A stretch of 64,000 bases of DNA from contig NZ_QKTX01000017.1 of NCBI RefSeq assembly GCF_003253485.1, positions 1-64,000 on the forward strand. The letters run 5' to 3'. Each line of letters opens with the position of its first letter. Position 1 is the stretch's first letter. A program made the translations under genes and the position numbers. Source of the stretch: Algoriphagus aquaeductus. GTDB taxonomy: Bacteria; Bacteroidota; Bacteroidia; Cytophagales; Cyclobacteriaceae. The notes beneath the pieces were generated by a model. The model made no database searches, was not told the DNA's origin, and saw nothing but the letters and a program-made list of their open reading frames with translations. Below, piece by piece: positions 17,692 to 26,611 of the stretch.

Positions 17692-19482
17692 CTAATTATC
17701 AATGGACTCCGGAGATTGGGTCTGCTTTTCAAACAATTCGGCATAGACCCCTTTTTGCTCCATCAAGGACTCATGGTCCCCCCGCTCTACAATTGCCCCA
17801 TCATCAAGTACAATGATATGATCGGCCAGTTTGGCAGAAGAAACCCGATGGGAGATGATGATCGAAGTCCGGTTTTCCATGATCTTCTTCAAGGCCGTGA
17901 GAATCGCGTTTTCCGTCTTGGTATCCACCGCCGATAGGCAATCATCAAGAATCAGGATTTTAGGTTCTTTGGCTATTGCCCGAGCTATGGAGACCCGCTG
18001 CTTCTGTCCTCCCGATAGCGTAATTCCCCGCTCACCGAGCATCGTTTCAAATCCTTTCGGGAAATCGACGATATTTTGATACACGTCGGCATCTTTGGCG
18101 GCTTTTTCAATCAGTTGCATATCCGGATGATCCAATCCAAAAGCAATATTGTTGGCAATGGTATCCGAGAACAGGAAAACATCCTGAGGAACGAACCCGA
18201 TTTGTTTTCTCAGGTTGGAAGTGGAAAAGCTTCTGATGTCCCTTCCGTCCACAAAAATCTGACCGCTCGAAGGGTCATACATTCTCATCAGCAAGTTGGC
18301 GATGGTAGATTTACCCGAGCCGGTGGTACCGATGATTCCAAGGGTCTGCCCAGCTTTGATTTCAAAAGAAATATTATCCAATGCCTTGATCCCGGAGTCA
18401 GGGTAGACAAATGAAACTCCCTGCACCCGGATATCCCCTTCTATTTCCATTTCGGTATTTTCGGTACTGACGATGTCGTTTTTAATATCCAAAAACTCAT
18501 TGATCCGGGTCTGAGAGGCCGCAGCCCGCTGTACAATACTGGTCACCCAGCCCAAAGAAGTCACGGGCCAAGTCAGAATGTTGACGTAAAGAATGAATTC
18601 GGCAATCACTCCATACCCGATTTCACCCTGAATTACTTTCATCCCGCCTACATAGACGGTAATGATCGTGGATATGCCCACCAATGCCATAATCAGGGGA
18701 AAAAACAAGGCATTGACTTTGGTGAGTTCGATCGATTTGTGTTTGTACTCCTCGCTAGCCTCCGCAAATTCACGGGCAGAATCCTCTTCCCTTACAAAGG
18801 CTTTGAGCACACGGATTCCTGAAAAAGCCTCCTGAACAAAGGTGCTTAGATTGGAAAGGCTTCGCTGGATTTTCTCTGAGCGCTCATTGATCAGGTTATT
18901 GACAAAATAGATACTAAGGGAAAGTATAGGCAAAGGTAAAAGCGAGTACAGCGTCAGTTCTGCATTGACTGAGACCATGTAGGAAATCACCAAAGGAAAC
19001 AAGATCAACAAATTGAGGCCATACATAATGGCAGGGCCAAGGTACATTCTCACTCGGCTGACATCCTCTGAGATCCGAGCCATAAGATCTCCGGTGCTGT
19101 TTTTTCGATAGAAGCTCAGCGGTAGATTCTGGTAATGTTCAAAAATTTCATTCTTCATGTCATACTCCACCCGACGGGACATGATGATGATCGTCTGTCT
19201 GATCAGAAAGAGGAAAAAACCTCTCAACAAAGCCATGGCAAGGATCAAGACCCCGAAAACAAAGACATACTCCAGGAAATTTTCTCGGGCTATTTCTCCC
19301 ATCCCACCCTTGGTCAGAGGCCTGAAAAGCGAAAAACTATCCACCACATAATCTATCGCAATTCTGACCAGTTGGGCAGGAATAATTACGAAGATGTTTG
19401 AGATGACGGTAAATACTATTCCCAAGAGCAACAAACCCTTGTATTTGTACAAATACTTATTTATTCTCCAAAGCGGCTTCAC
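17692..19482 (-). CDS. ABC exporter half-transporter (MdlA/MsbA-like)
   Basis: 596 aa: a six-helix ABC exporter membrane domain (about residues 10-320) fused to an ATP-binding domain (about 340-580) with Walker A GTTGSGKS, signature LSGGQKQR and Walker B KILILDDCLSAVD. The catalytic glutamate after Walker B is replaced by aspartate (ILDD), as in the degenerate subunit of heterodimeric exporters such as MdlA or BmrC. A partner subunit is expected elsewhere. The start is probably the GTG at 19482, giving MKPLWRINKYLYKY; a TTG one codon upstream is also possible. The substrate is unknown. Confidence 0.85.
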   Translation of the reverse strand: MKPLWRINKYLYKYKGLLLLGIVFTVISNIFVIIPAQLVRIAIDYVVDSFSLFRPLTKGGMGEIARENFLEYVFVFGVLILAMALLRGFFLFLIRQTIIIMSRRVEYDMKNEIFEHYQNLPLSFYRKNSTGDLMARISEDVSRVRMYLGPAIMYGLNLLILFPLVISYMVSVNAELTLYSLLPLPILSLSIYFVNNLINERSEKIQRSLSNLSTFVQEAFSGIRVLKAFVREEDSAREFAEASEEYKHKSIELTKVNALFFPLIMALVGISTIITVYVGGMKVIQGEIGYGVIAEFILYVNILTWPVTSLGWVTSIVQRAAASQTRINEFLDIKNDIVSTENTEMEIEGDIRVQGVSFVYPDSGIKALDNISFEIKAGQTLGIIGTTGSGKSTIANLLMRMYDPSSGQIFVDGRDIRSFSTSNLRKQIGFVPQDVFLFSDTIANNIAFGLDHPDMQLIEKAAKDADVYQNIVDFPKGFETMLGERGITLSGGQKQRVSIARAIAKEPKILILDDCLSAVDTKTENAILTALKKIMENRTSIIISHRVSSAKLADHIIVLDDGAIVERGDHESLMEQKGVYAELFEKQTQSPESIDN

Positions 19483-19537
19483 CAAATAAAAGCTTTAAAA
19501 TCAGGGATAAACTTACAGAAACTATTGATGCGATTAC

Positions 19538-19567
19538 TTTGAGAGCTGATAAAAGTATTTAATTTTG
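19538..19567 (+). promoter_or_regulatory. promoter of leucine dehydrogenase
   Basis: TTTG at 19538-19541 and TAATTTTG at 19560-19567, separated by 18 bases, match the Bacteroidota -33/-7 consensus (TTTG-N17-23-TAnnTTTG). The predicted start site is about 55 bases ahead of the gene. Confidence 0.7.
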
Positions 19568-19595
19568 TATCAGCCTTTTTCCGAAGGTAACAACC

Positions 19596-19603
19596 CAAAT
19601 ATA
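19596..19603 (-). promoter_or_regulatory. possible -7 motif of the ABC exporter gene
   Basis: TATATTTG on the minus strand, lying within the leader of the divergent leucine dehydrogenase gene. No -33 element is seen, and the implied exporter leader is about 105 bases. Confidence 0.3.
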
Positions 19604-19628
19604 ACACATTCTAAAAAGCTAAGTTCAC

Positions 19629-20729
19629 ATGTTAGAGATTAATGCGACCGAAACCGTGCGTGAAGGCTCCGTATTTGGACAAATCACCACCATGGACCAC
19701 GAACAACTCGTGATCTGCCACGATCAACCCACCGGATTGAAGGCGCTCATCGGCATTCACAACACCGTTCTTGGCCCGGCACTTGGAGGAACCCGCATGT
19801 GGCCTTATGCTACCGAAGAAGAAGCCATCACCGATGTGTTGAGACTTTCCCGGGGAATGACTTTCAAAAATGCCCTTGCCGGACTGAATCTTGGTGGTGG
19901 AAAGGCTGTCATCATTGGAGATCCCAAGCAGAAAAATGAAGCATTCCTTAGAAGATTTGGGCGTTTTGTAGAAAGTCTGGGTGGCCGGTATGTCACCGCA
20001 GAAGATGTGAACATGAAGACCTCCGATATGGAATACATAGCCATGGAGACCCGACATGTCACCGGATTGCCTCAAATCAAAGGCGGAGCAGGCGATCCAT
20101 CTCCAGTAACAGCATTTGGCGTATATATGGGCATGAAAGCCGCTGCAAAAAAAGCTTTTGGATCAGATTCTCTTCAAGGCAAAAAAATCGGAGTACAGGG
20201 AGTAGGCCAAGTGGGCAAATACCTGATCGACTATTTGGTCAAAGAAGGAGCTGAAATCCTGATCACAGACATCTTCGAAGACAAACTGAAAGAAGTAGCC
20301 AAATCCTCAGGCGCTACCGTAGTAGATCCCAACGTGATCTATGATCTACCGATGGATATCTATGCACCCTGTGCCCTTGGAGCTACCATCAACGATCAGA
20401 CCATTGACCGGCTAAAGTGTGCAGTCATCGCCGGTGGAGCTAACAATCAGTTGAAAGATGAAGCCAAGCACGGGAAAATCCTGATGGATAAAGGCGTCAT
20501 TTACGCCCCTGATTTCTTGATCAATGCCGGCGGAGTGATCAATGTTGGCGCTGAATATTATGGCGATTACCATGAGGAAACCGTCTTTGCTCAGGCACAG
20601 AAAATCTATGACACCTGCCTGACCATTTTGGATAAATCACAAAAAGAAAATATTCCTGCACAGCAGGCTGCGATTGAGGCCGCCAAAGCCAGAATTGAAG
20701 CAATCGGAAGGTTGAAACTGCCTTTCTGA
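19629..20729 (+). CDS. ldh: leucine dehydrogenase (Glu/Leu/Phe/Val dehydrogenase family)
   Basis: 366 aa, typical for leucine dehydrogenase. The N-terminal catalytic domain has GPALGGTRMWPY, NALAGLNLGGGKAVI with the active-site lysine, and KGGAGDPSPVTA; the C-terminal Rossmann domain has GVQGVGQVGKYL. The enzyme reversibly deaminates branched-chain amino acids with NAD+, feeding branched-chain fatty acid precursors, which are major lipids in this phylum. Valine or another branched substrate is possible. It is monocistronic: its own promoter precedes it and a strong terminator follows. Confidence 0.92.
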   Translation: MLEINATETVREGSVFGQITTMDHEQLVICHDQPTGLKALIGIHNTVLGPALGGTRMWPYATEEEAITDVLRLSRGMTFKNALAGLNLGGGKAVIIGDPKQKNEAFLRRFGRFVESLGGRYVTAEDVNMKTSDMEYIAMETRHVTGLPQIKGGAGDPSPVTAFGVYMGMKAAAKKAFGSDSLQGKKIGVQGVGQVGKYLIDYLVKEGAEILITDIFEDKLKEVAKSSGATVVDPNVIYDLPMDIYAPCALGATINDQTIDRLKCAVIAGGANNQLKDEAKHGKILMDKGVIYAPDFLINAGGVINVGAEYYGDYHEETVFAQAQKIYDTCLTILDKSQKENIPAQQAAIEAAKARIEAIGRLKLPF

Positions 20730-20753
20730 TCTAGCAAAAAGGTCTATTCTATT

Positions 20754-20789
20754 AAACCTTCAAGAATCAAAATTCTTGAAGGTTTTTTT
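20754..20789 (+). terminator. terminator of leucine dehydrogenase
   Basis: Perfect 14-bp inverted repeat (AAACCTTCAAGAAT / ATTCTTGAAGGTTT) with a CAAA loop followed by a T run. It lies 24 bases after the stop. Confidence 0.9.
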
Positions 20790-20834
20790 AAAATAAAATA
20801 CGGACTTGGATAATCAATTATACCGAAATTCATT

Positions 20835-21977
20835 TTACCAACTCAGCAAATAAAACTCGACTTCTTCTCTGTCAGTGCGTTTTTTACTCAAGTAAAGGCC
20901 CTTTTCTCCAACAAACATCATTGGGATTTCGTCCAATTCTCCAGGCTTAAAGGCAATTTCTCCCAATAGTTTGTCTTTATCTAAATCGTAAATAATCAAA
21001 TCTCTCTTAGCCGTTAGTTTGTAATCAAAATAGTTAGAAAAACTTGAAGGATCTTGATCTGAATAAGAAATTGTTCTGTATAAAACTCCCCGTTTTTCAT
21101 CTGAAATTAGACTAGAATAAAATCCTTTTGACAACATCTCAAAGTAGGCTTTTTCTCCGGAGAGCTCTTCTTTTGATTGCCCATCAAAATTTTGGGTAGT
21201 CCTTTTTTTCGATGAATTAAACAATATTTTCTTTTTTAATCTATACTCAGGATCGTACAAAAAAACAGTATCGCTTAACGAAAAACTATGTGCGACATGA
21301 TTCTTTATCACAGTTTGCCTATCTGAGATAGTATTTACCCCGGGCCATTGATGGCCGTGATATTGAGCGGGATACCCGCCTCCTGTTTTGATTTGTCCAT
21401 TTTTCAAATTGATCAATGCACCCGTTCGACCTTTAGTATAATAATCTTGTTCAAACGGTGATAACTCCGGGAATCCAAAATAGACAACATTGTGCTCAGC
21501 TACGCCACTAATTGGATTTTCTGTTGTAAAGGGTGTAATTATTTCAAGTGGATCCAAACCACTTCGAACACTGTAGGTAGCAACTTTTTTTCCACTATCC
21601 ATTAAATGGATATTCCATCTAAAGCTGTCAACGGTAAAAATTGAGTCTTGGTCTTTGACGTAGAACCCATTTAATTTCCCTATTCCATTAGGACCTTCCA
21701 ATTCAAACTGAATCGGATCTTCCCATTTTTGATCCTCCATATTGTACACTAATATCCGATCAAATCTTTTCACATCACCCCAAAAAAGTAATTCCTTACC
21801 ATCTACAATTTTCGCTTGCAGCATGTTGGTAGAAAGGGGATGGTCAGGAATCACCAGAGAAAACTCAAAGGAAAGGTTATAGTCTAATTGATTAAAATTA
21901 TTTCCGTTTCCCTTCCCACAGGATAAAAGCGCAAGGAAAACCACGCCCAAAACTATTTTATGAGAATATTTTTTCAT
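20835..21977 (-). CDS. lipoprotein, DUF4221 / beta-propeller-like
   Basis: 380 aa from the ATG at 21977. The lipobox ALLSC puts a lipidated Cys at about residue 20. The body shows repeated beta strands with Tyr/Phe-rich segments (ILVYNMEDQKW, DTVFLYDPEYRLKKK, RDLIIYDLDKDKLLGEI), like the DUF4221 / six-bladed propeller lipoproteins of Bacteroidota. No enzymatic motif is seen. It follows the small Cys-rich peptide gene by 82 bases on the same strand, so they may be co-expressed. The function is unknown. Confidence 0.7.
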   Translation of the reverse strand: MKKYSHKIVLGVVFLALLSCGKGNGNNFNQLDYNLSFEFSLVIPDHPLSTNMLQAKIVDGKELLFWGDVKRFDRILVYNMEDQKWEDPIQFELEGPNGIGKLNGFYVKDQDSIFTVDSFRWNIHLMDSGKKVATYSVRSGLDPLEIITPFTTENPISGVAEHNVVYFGFPELSPFEQDYYTKGRTGALINLKNGQIKTGGGYPAQYHGHQWPGVNTISDRQTVIKNHVAHSFSLSDTVFLYDPEYRLKKKILFNSSKKRTTQNFDGQSKEELSGEKAYFEMLSKGFYSSLISDEKRGVLYRTISYSDQDPSSFSNYFDYKLTAKRDLIIYDLDKDKLLGEIAFKPGELDEIPMMFVGEKGLYLSKKRTDREEVEFYLLSW

Positions 21978-22059
21978 CAAAGTCAGCTAAAAATCAAAAG
22001 CTTCCTCAATGACTTGCAAATTCCTTACTAAGATCAAATGAGGGAAGCTTTCTTTTAAT

Positions 22060-22242
22060 TCAACAATCCGTCTGTTCCCAAGGATCAGCTGACAGGCAAT
22101 CTCCACCCGGCTGGTAGCATCCATAAACACATTTGTCTGCACTTTCCCAAAAAACGCGCTCTGCACTGACTGAATTTAATCCCATTGCTCCAAAAAGAGT
22201 GAGGACAAGAAGTGCAACTCTTCGAAATCTGCCTTTTTTCAT
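22060..22242 (-). CDS. small secreted Cys-rich peptide
   Basis: 60 aa from the ATG at 22242; an upstream in-frame start would lengthen the basic region and spoil the signal. A clear signal peptide (MKKGRFRRVALLVLTLFGAM..., cleavage near SVSA) leaves a mature peptide of about 33 residues with four cysteines (spacing C-x3-C-x6-C-x10-C), ending in Cys. This could form two disulfides. It resembles in size and context the short NVEALA-type peptides found beside propeller lipoproteins in Bacteroidota, but lacks that motif. The function is not known. Confidence 0.65.
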   Translation of the reverse strand: MKKGRFRRVALLVLTLFGAMGLNSVSAERVFWESADKCVYGCYQPGGDCLSADPWEQTDC

Positions 22243-22314
22243 GATTAATTTAGTTTGTACTAATGATTCCAAAATGTATGAAAAAAAAAAATGAAACTTT
22301 TTTAATAATTCTCT

Positions 22315-22322
22315 CAAATTTA
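22315..22322 (-). promoter_or_regulatory. putative -7 motif for the Cys-rich peptide gene
   Basis: TAAATTTG on the minus strand fits TAnnTTTG, giving a leader of about 65 bases that contains a long A/T run. No good -33 is seen. Confidence 0.4.
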
Positions 22323-22499
22323 TTCAAAACAATGTAGAGTTTCTTTAAAGAGATCCAATATCAAGTCTTACCCAAATCGTTATTTTATTATGATATTTCC
22401 TGCCTCATTTTCACTATTTCAGCAGATAGACCAGCTCAAATCATCAGGAGATTCAACAATTCAAAACGATCAATTCTTAATTCACGATTGGTAATTACC

Positions 22500-22507
22500 T
22501 ATATTTG
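22500..22507 (+). promoter_or_regulatory. putative -7 promoter motif of the nusB operon
   Basis: TATATTTG, followed by GC, fits the consensus and lies 19 bases ahead of the nusB ATG. A -33 TTTG at standard spacing is not clear. Confidence 0.5.
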
Positions 22508-22526
22508 CGGCTCTTTTAAGACCATT

Positions 22527-23711
22527 ATGCTAAACAGAAGAATCCTCAGAGTCAAGGCATTTCAGAACCTCTATGCCTATGAACAATGCAAAGGATCTAA
22601 TCTCAACTTGGCCAAAGACTTCATACGGGAGTCTTTTCTGCCTGACCTCAACAGTATGGAAGTGCAGGACAAAGCCGCACTCAACAGGGAAGCCGAGGAG
22701 GCCATCCGGCATTTCGACCAAAATCTGGAGAGCAATCAGCTTCTGAAATCCTCAGATGCCAGTGCCAAAGTAAAAAAGGTGGTCTTGGATGCGCTCAAGC
22801 AATACCACGCCGCCAATGAAAAAGACCGTGAGTTTCTCTTAAAAAATATGATCACTTCGGCAGAGCGCATCCCGCAGCTGTACCTATTGGCAATCGAACT
22901 TCTTCAGGCATTTGCCAAGCATGTGGAAAAAGACCTGGAAAAAAAGCGAAAACTCGCGGGAGACACCCCGGTGGCCTTTGGCAATGACCTCAATTTGGCC
23001 AACAACCAGGTACTCAAAAATATCCGCGAAGCTCAAACCTACCAATCTGCTCTGGTTCGACACAACGTCCACCTGGATGATTTGGAGCTTGAAATCAAAG
23101 AATGGTTTAGAGATTACATCAAGCCGTCAGAAACCTATCAGGAGTACCTGAAACTATCCAATCCTACCCTGGATCAGGATTTTGAGGCGGCGGATGATTT
23201 GCTGAAAAAAATCATTTTCAAGAATGAAGTCATCCTTAATTATTTCTCAGAAAAGGATTTGAACTGGACCGAAAACAAATCCGTAGTCAGAAGTCTTGCC
23301 TCCAAAGTACTTAAAAATGCCACCTCCACTGAGGAAAACGGCGGCGATCCACTTCCGGAAATCGCGATGAATTGGGATGAAGACAAAGAGTTTTTTCAAA
23401 ATATATTTAACTTCACCATCGAAAATGATGCTAGCAGTAAGGCTCTTATCGCTCAAAAAACCAAAAACTGGGATATTGAACGACTTGCTTTCACCGATAA
23501 AGTGATCATTTCTATGGCCCTTGCCGAGATGAAAAATTTCCCAAGCATCCCGGTAAAGGTCAGTATCAATGAGTACATTGATATTTCCAAAACGTACAGC
23601 ACTCCAAAAAGCAAGCAATTTGTGAATGGCTTGTTGGATGTTTTGGCAAAAGAGTTAACAGACAGCGGCCAAATCCGTAAGAGTGGTCGGGGACTTTTAG
23701 ACAATAAATAA
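22527..23711 (+). CDS. nusB: transcription antitermination factor NusB (long form)
   Basis: 394 aa from the ATG at 22527. The start MLNRRILRVKAFQNLYAYEQ is typical of bacteroidete NusB, and the C-terminal ~130 residues carry the NusB fold (IERLAFTDKVIISMALAEM, PVKVSINEYIDISKTYSTPK, FVNGLLDVLAKEL). NusB with NusE/S10 binds boxA in rRNA leaders. At nearly 400 aa it is far longer than E. coli NusB (139 aa); the extra helical N-terminal region is normal in this phylum. It heads the nusB-ytxH-DUF1573-yajC-ybbR-coaE cluster. Confidence 0.88.
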   Translation: MLNRRILRVKAFQNLYAYEQCKGSNLNLAKDFIRESFLPDLNSMEVQDKAALNREAEEAIRHFDQNLESNQLLKSSDASAKVKKVVLDALKQYHAANEKDREFLLKNMITSAERIPQLYLLAIELLQAFAKHVEKDLEKKRKLAGDTPVAFGNDLNLANNQVLKNIREAQTYQSALVRHNVHLDDLELEIKEWFRDYIKPSETYQEYLKLSNPTLDQDFEAADDLLKKIIFKNEVILNYFSEKDLNWTENKSVVRSLASKVLKNATSTEENGGDPLPEIAMNWDEDKEFFQNIFNFTIENDASSKALIAQKTKNWDIERLAFTDKVIISMALAEMKNFPSIPVKVSINEYIDISKTYSTPKSKQFVNGLLDVLAKELTDSGQIRKSGRGLLDNK

Positions 23712-23718
23712 TACAACC

Positions 23719-24021
23719 ATGAGCAAAAGTACAAACACCTTATTGGCATTCGCAGTTGGCGCCGGAATCGGTGCTGCATTGGGCATTCTCTTTGCACCGG
23801 ACACCGGGGCCAATACCAGAGACAAACTGTCATTTAAGCTTTCTAAATACAAAAAGGAACTTGAAGAACTCATCAATGAGTTGGTAGAGGGAAAAGAACT
23901 TCACCTCAATGAAGCTAAGTCAGAAGGCAAAAGAGTGATCTCAGAAGCCAAAAACAAGGCAGAAGGTCTTCTGAATGATGTCAACAAATTGATCGATCAA
24001 ATCAACCAAGGAAAAAATTAA
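23719..24021 (+). CDS. YtxH-domain protein
   Basis: 100 aa. A Gly/Ala-rich membrane helix with the YtxH motif (LAFAVGAGIGAALGILFAPDTG, about residues 9-30) is followed by a charged helical tail with heptad spacing. Related proteins are linked to general stress in Firmicutes; the role here is unknown. The gene is 7 bases after nusB. Confidence 0.85.
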   Translation: MSKSTNTLLAFAVGAGIGAALGILFAPDTGANTRDKLSFKLSKYKKELEELINELVEGKELHLNEAKSEGKRVISEAKNKAEGLLNDVNKLIDQINQGKN

Positions 24022-24108
24022 CCTTAAAAGTCTCTGAATCGATATCACCCATTTTTGGGCATTGTTCGGGACATCCCAAATAGACGCTTAAAATCAAACA
24101 ACAATCCT

Positions 24109-24648
24109 ATGAAAATCAAATTAGTAAGCGCCATTGCCGTGGCGATGGTTTTGATGGTCTCCTGCTCACAAAAGAATGACGATCAGGCTGCAAAAATCAA
24201 GGCTTTGGAAGATAAAATAGCCGCCTTGGAAGGCTCTAACACGGCTGTCACCCCGGTGAATGCACAAACGACCACCGAGGCCGATCCAAGCACACTCGGC
24301 GCATTCCAGTTTGCCGAAATGGAATATGATTTCGGCAACATCAATGAGGGTCAGGTGATTGAACATATCTTCAATTTCACCAACAACGGACAAGCTCCAT
24401 TGGTGATCTCCAACATCACTGCTTCTTGTGGATGTACCAGCCCTGATTGGACCAAAACTCCCGTACAGCCAGGAGAGCAAGGCTTTGTGAAGGTGGTATT
24501 CAATTCGGCAGCAAAATCAGGTGCGCAGGCTCCTACAGTTACCATTCAAGCAAACACCAACCCAACCGTTACCCGCCTTAGAATGAAAGGTAGCGTTACC
24601 CCTAAATTAGCCGGTGCTTCTGCTCCTGCAGGACCTCTGAAAAGATAA
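24109..24648 (+). CDS. DUF1573 lipoprotein
   Basis: 179 aa from the ATG at 24109. The lipobox LMVSC gives a lipidated Cys near residue 18; a short coiled linker (AAKIKALEDKIAALEGS) follows, then a DUF1573 Ig-like domain with YDFGNINEGQVIEHIFNFTN, ITASCGCTSPDWTKTPVQPG and VVFNSAAKSG. The CGCT motif is diagnostic. The domain's function is unknown. It lies between ytxH and yajC in a conserved bacteroidete order. Confidence 0.87.
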   Translation: MKIKLVSAIAVAMVLMVSCSQKNDDQAAKIKALEDKIAALEGSNTAVTPVNAQTTTEADPSTLGAFQFAEMEYDFGNINEGQVIEHIFNFTNNGQAPLVISNITASCGCTSPDWTKTPVQPGEQGFVKVVFNSAAKSGAQAPTVTIQANTNPTVTRLRMKGSVTPKLAGASAPAGPLKR

Positions 24649-24651
24649 CCC

Positions 24652-24969
24652 ATGATCAATTTCGTTTTAGCACAAGCCGCAGCAGGCGGTGGAGGGATTC
24701 TTGGCCAAGTTTTCCTGTTTGGTTCTATCATTCTAATCATGTATTTCTTCATGATCAGACCGCAACAGAAAAAACAAAAGGAAACCAAGAAATTCATTGA
24801 AGAAATCAAAAAAGGGGATGACGTGATCACCATTGGCGGTATTCACGGCAAAGTCTCCAGTGTGGAAGGCGACGCCGTCCTGTTGGATATCGACCGAGGA
24901 GTAAAAATCAAGGTGGAAAAATCTGCCATCTCACTGGATTTCACCAAGAAAAGCAGTCCAACCAAATAA
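24652..24969 (+). CDS. yajC: preprotein translocase subunit YajC
   Basis: 105 aa. One transmembrane helix (about residues 15-33, GQVFLFGSIILIMYFFMIRP) is followed by the YajC signature RPQQKKQKE and GDDVITIGGIHGKV. YajC binds SecDF at the Sec translocon in the inner membrane. It starts 3 bases after the DUF1573 stop. Confidence 0.93.
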   Translation: MINFVLAQAAAGGGGILGQVFLFGSIILIMYFFMIRPQQKKQKETKKFIEEIKKGDDVITIGGIHGKVSSVEGDAVLLDIDRGVKIKVEKSAISLDFTKKSSPTK

Positions 24970-24976
24970 AGTAACC

Positions 24977-25942
24977 TTGCCTGAAACCAAAAAATCCTCC
25001 TGGAGGATTTCTTCTAAAAAAATCTCTGATCTGAAAGTGGTAGTCCTATGCATCTTAGCGGCTACCACTTTTTGGATTTTAAATGCCCTGAATAAGGACA
25101 ACTATAATACTATTGTCGATTATCCCATCCAATGGGAATTTGACAGAACGAACTACATCCCCGTCAAGCCCCTTCCGGAAAGCATCCAAATCCAAATCTC
25201 CGGAAATGGTTGGGATCTTTTACGCAAATACTTCAATCTAAACGAGCCTCCCTTTTCCATCATTCTTGCCGAGCCATCTTCCAGAAAATTCATTCTGAGC
25301 ACTGAGCTCAAAAGACCTTTGGGTGAGTTTATCACTCCCACTCAATTGGAAAGCCTCTTGGAAGACTCGATTCATTTTCAAATTGATAAAATCGTCACCA
25401 AGTCTCTGACCCCCTACTTGGATTCAGCAGGATATTCTTTGGGGAAAAATATCGAGATTGATGGAGCAGTGCTTTTCACGCCCAACCAAATCACGCTGAC
25501 AGGCCCCTCCTCACTCCTGGAATCATTTGAGGGGAAGTTTCCGGTCTACTTGAATGAAAACCGGATAGAAAAGAATTTCTCCCGACAAGTCCCGCTCGAA
25601 TTGGAGAAAAAAATCGAAGACCTGATCCAAATTCAGGAGACGGAAGTGGAGGTTAGTTTTTCCGTGTTCAAATATCTTGAAGGGAACAAACGCCTCAAAT
25701 TGAAAAAAGTCAATTTTCCCCGTACAGTCACCCTGGAAAATGAAGAACTCATCCCCATTTTATCCTATTTGGTGGACGAGCGTAAGGTGAACGAATTAAA
25801 AGAAATTGAATTTGAGGCTATACTCAATTATGGGAAAAGAAACAGAGAGGACAGCACCATTCAAGTAGACGTTGTACCCAAACCGGATTTTTTAAAGGAT
25901 CTGAAAATTGACCCAATCCAGGTAAAGCTCAAATATGAATAA
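24977..25942 (+). CDS. YbbR-like domain protein
   Basis: 321 aa. A single N-terminal transmembrane helix (about residues 20-37, KVVVLCILAATTFWILNAL) is followed by about 280 extracytoplasmic residues with YbbR-like repeats. In Firmicutes the related CdaR controls c-di-AMP synthesis; no diadenylate cyclase gene is seen here, so the role is open. The start is TTG at 24977: there is no ATG before the membrane helix. It overlaps coaE by 8 bases. Confidence 0.8.
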   Translation: MPETKKSSWRISSKKISDLKVVVLCILAATTFWILNALNKDNYNTIVDYPIQWEFDRTNYIPVKPLPESIQIQISGNGWDLLRKYFNLNEPPFSIILAEPSSRKFILSTELKRPLGEFITPTQLESLLEDSIHFQIDKIVTKSLTPYLDSAGYSLGKNIEIDGAVLFTPNQITLTGPSSLLESFEGKFPVYLNENRIEKNFSRQVPLELEKKIEDLIQIQETEVEVSFSVFKYLEGNKRLKLKKVNFPRTVTLENEELIPILSYLVDERKVNELKEIEFEAILNYGKRNREDSTIQVDVVPKPDFLKDLKIDPIQVKLKYE

Positions 25943-26552
25943 ATCAAAACCTCTTTTGGTTGGCGTGACGGGAGGGATTGGCTCAGGAAAGTCCACGGTT
26001 TGTCGGGTTTTTTCCATCCTGGGAATTCCGATTTACCCCGCAGACGACCGCGCCAAATGGCTGATGGCGCATGACCCTGTACTGAAAACGCAAATAATTT
26101 CTGCTTTCGGAGAAGCTTCTTTTTTACCGGACGGTAAGCTCAATCGGTCTTTTTTGGCAGAAACGGTTTTTTCAGACCAGGAAAAAGTAGCCCAAATCAA
26201 CAAATTAGTCCATCCGGCGGTAGGCAAGGATTTTGAAAACTGGGTTGCCCAACAACATGCCCCTTATGTAATCAAAGAAGCGGCACTTTTATTTGAAGCA
26301 GGATCTGCCGATCAATTGGATTTTGTAATCAATGTGAGTTCTCCCCTCAAAATCAGGATGGCTCGTGTCCTGTTAAGAGATCCTCATCGGTCTGAATCAC
26401 AGGTCAACCATATCATCGATCAGCAATGGCCGGATGAGAAAAAAAACGAATTGGCTGATTTTACCATTAAAAACAGTGACAACAAACTGATCATCCCACA
26501 GATTTTGGAAATTCACCAAAAGCTCACTGCAAGTGATCTCGGTTCAATCTGA
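25935..26552 (+). CDS. coaE: dephospho-CoA kinase
   Basis: 205 aa. The P-loop GGIGSGKST (residues ~13-21) and DDRAK, LVHPAV and KEAALLFEAG segments identify CoaE, the last enzyme of coenzyme A synthesis, which phosphorylates the ribose 3'-hydroxyl. The ATG at 25935 overlaps the ybbR-like gene end, implying translational coupling. The length is normal (about 200 aa). Confidence 0.93.
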   Translation: MNKSKPLLVGVTGGIGSGKSTVCRVFSILGIPIYPADDRAKWLMAHDPVLKTQIISAFGEASFLPDGKLNRSFLAETVFSDQEKVAQINKLVHPAVGKDFENWVAQQHAPYVIKEAALLFEAGSADQLDFVINVSSPLKIRMARVLLRDPHRSESQVNHIIDQQWPDEKKNELADFTIKNSDNKLIIPQILEIHQKLTASDLGSI

Positions 26553-26611
26553 ATGATTCGCTGTTTGATCAACTGACAATCAGCCCCCAAGCAATTTTAC
26601 TCCAAGTAGGA

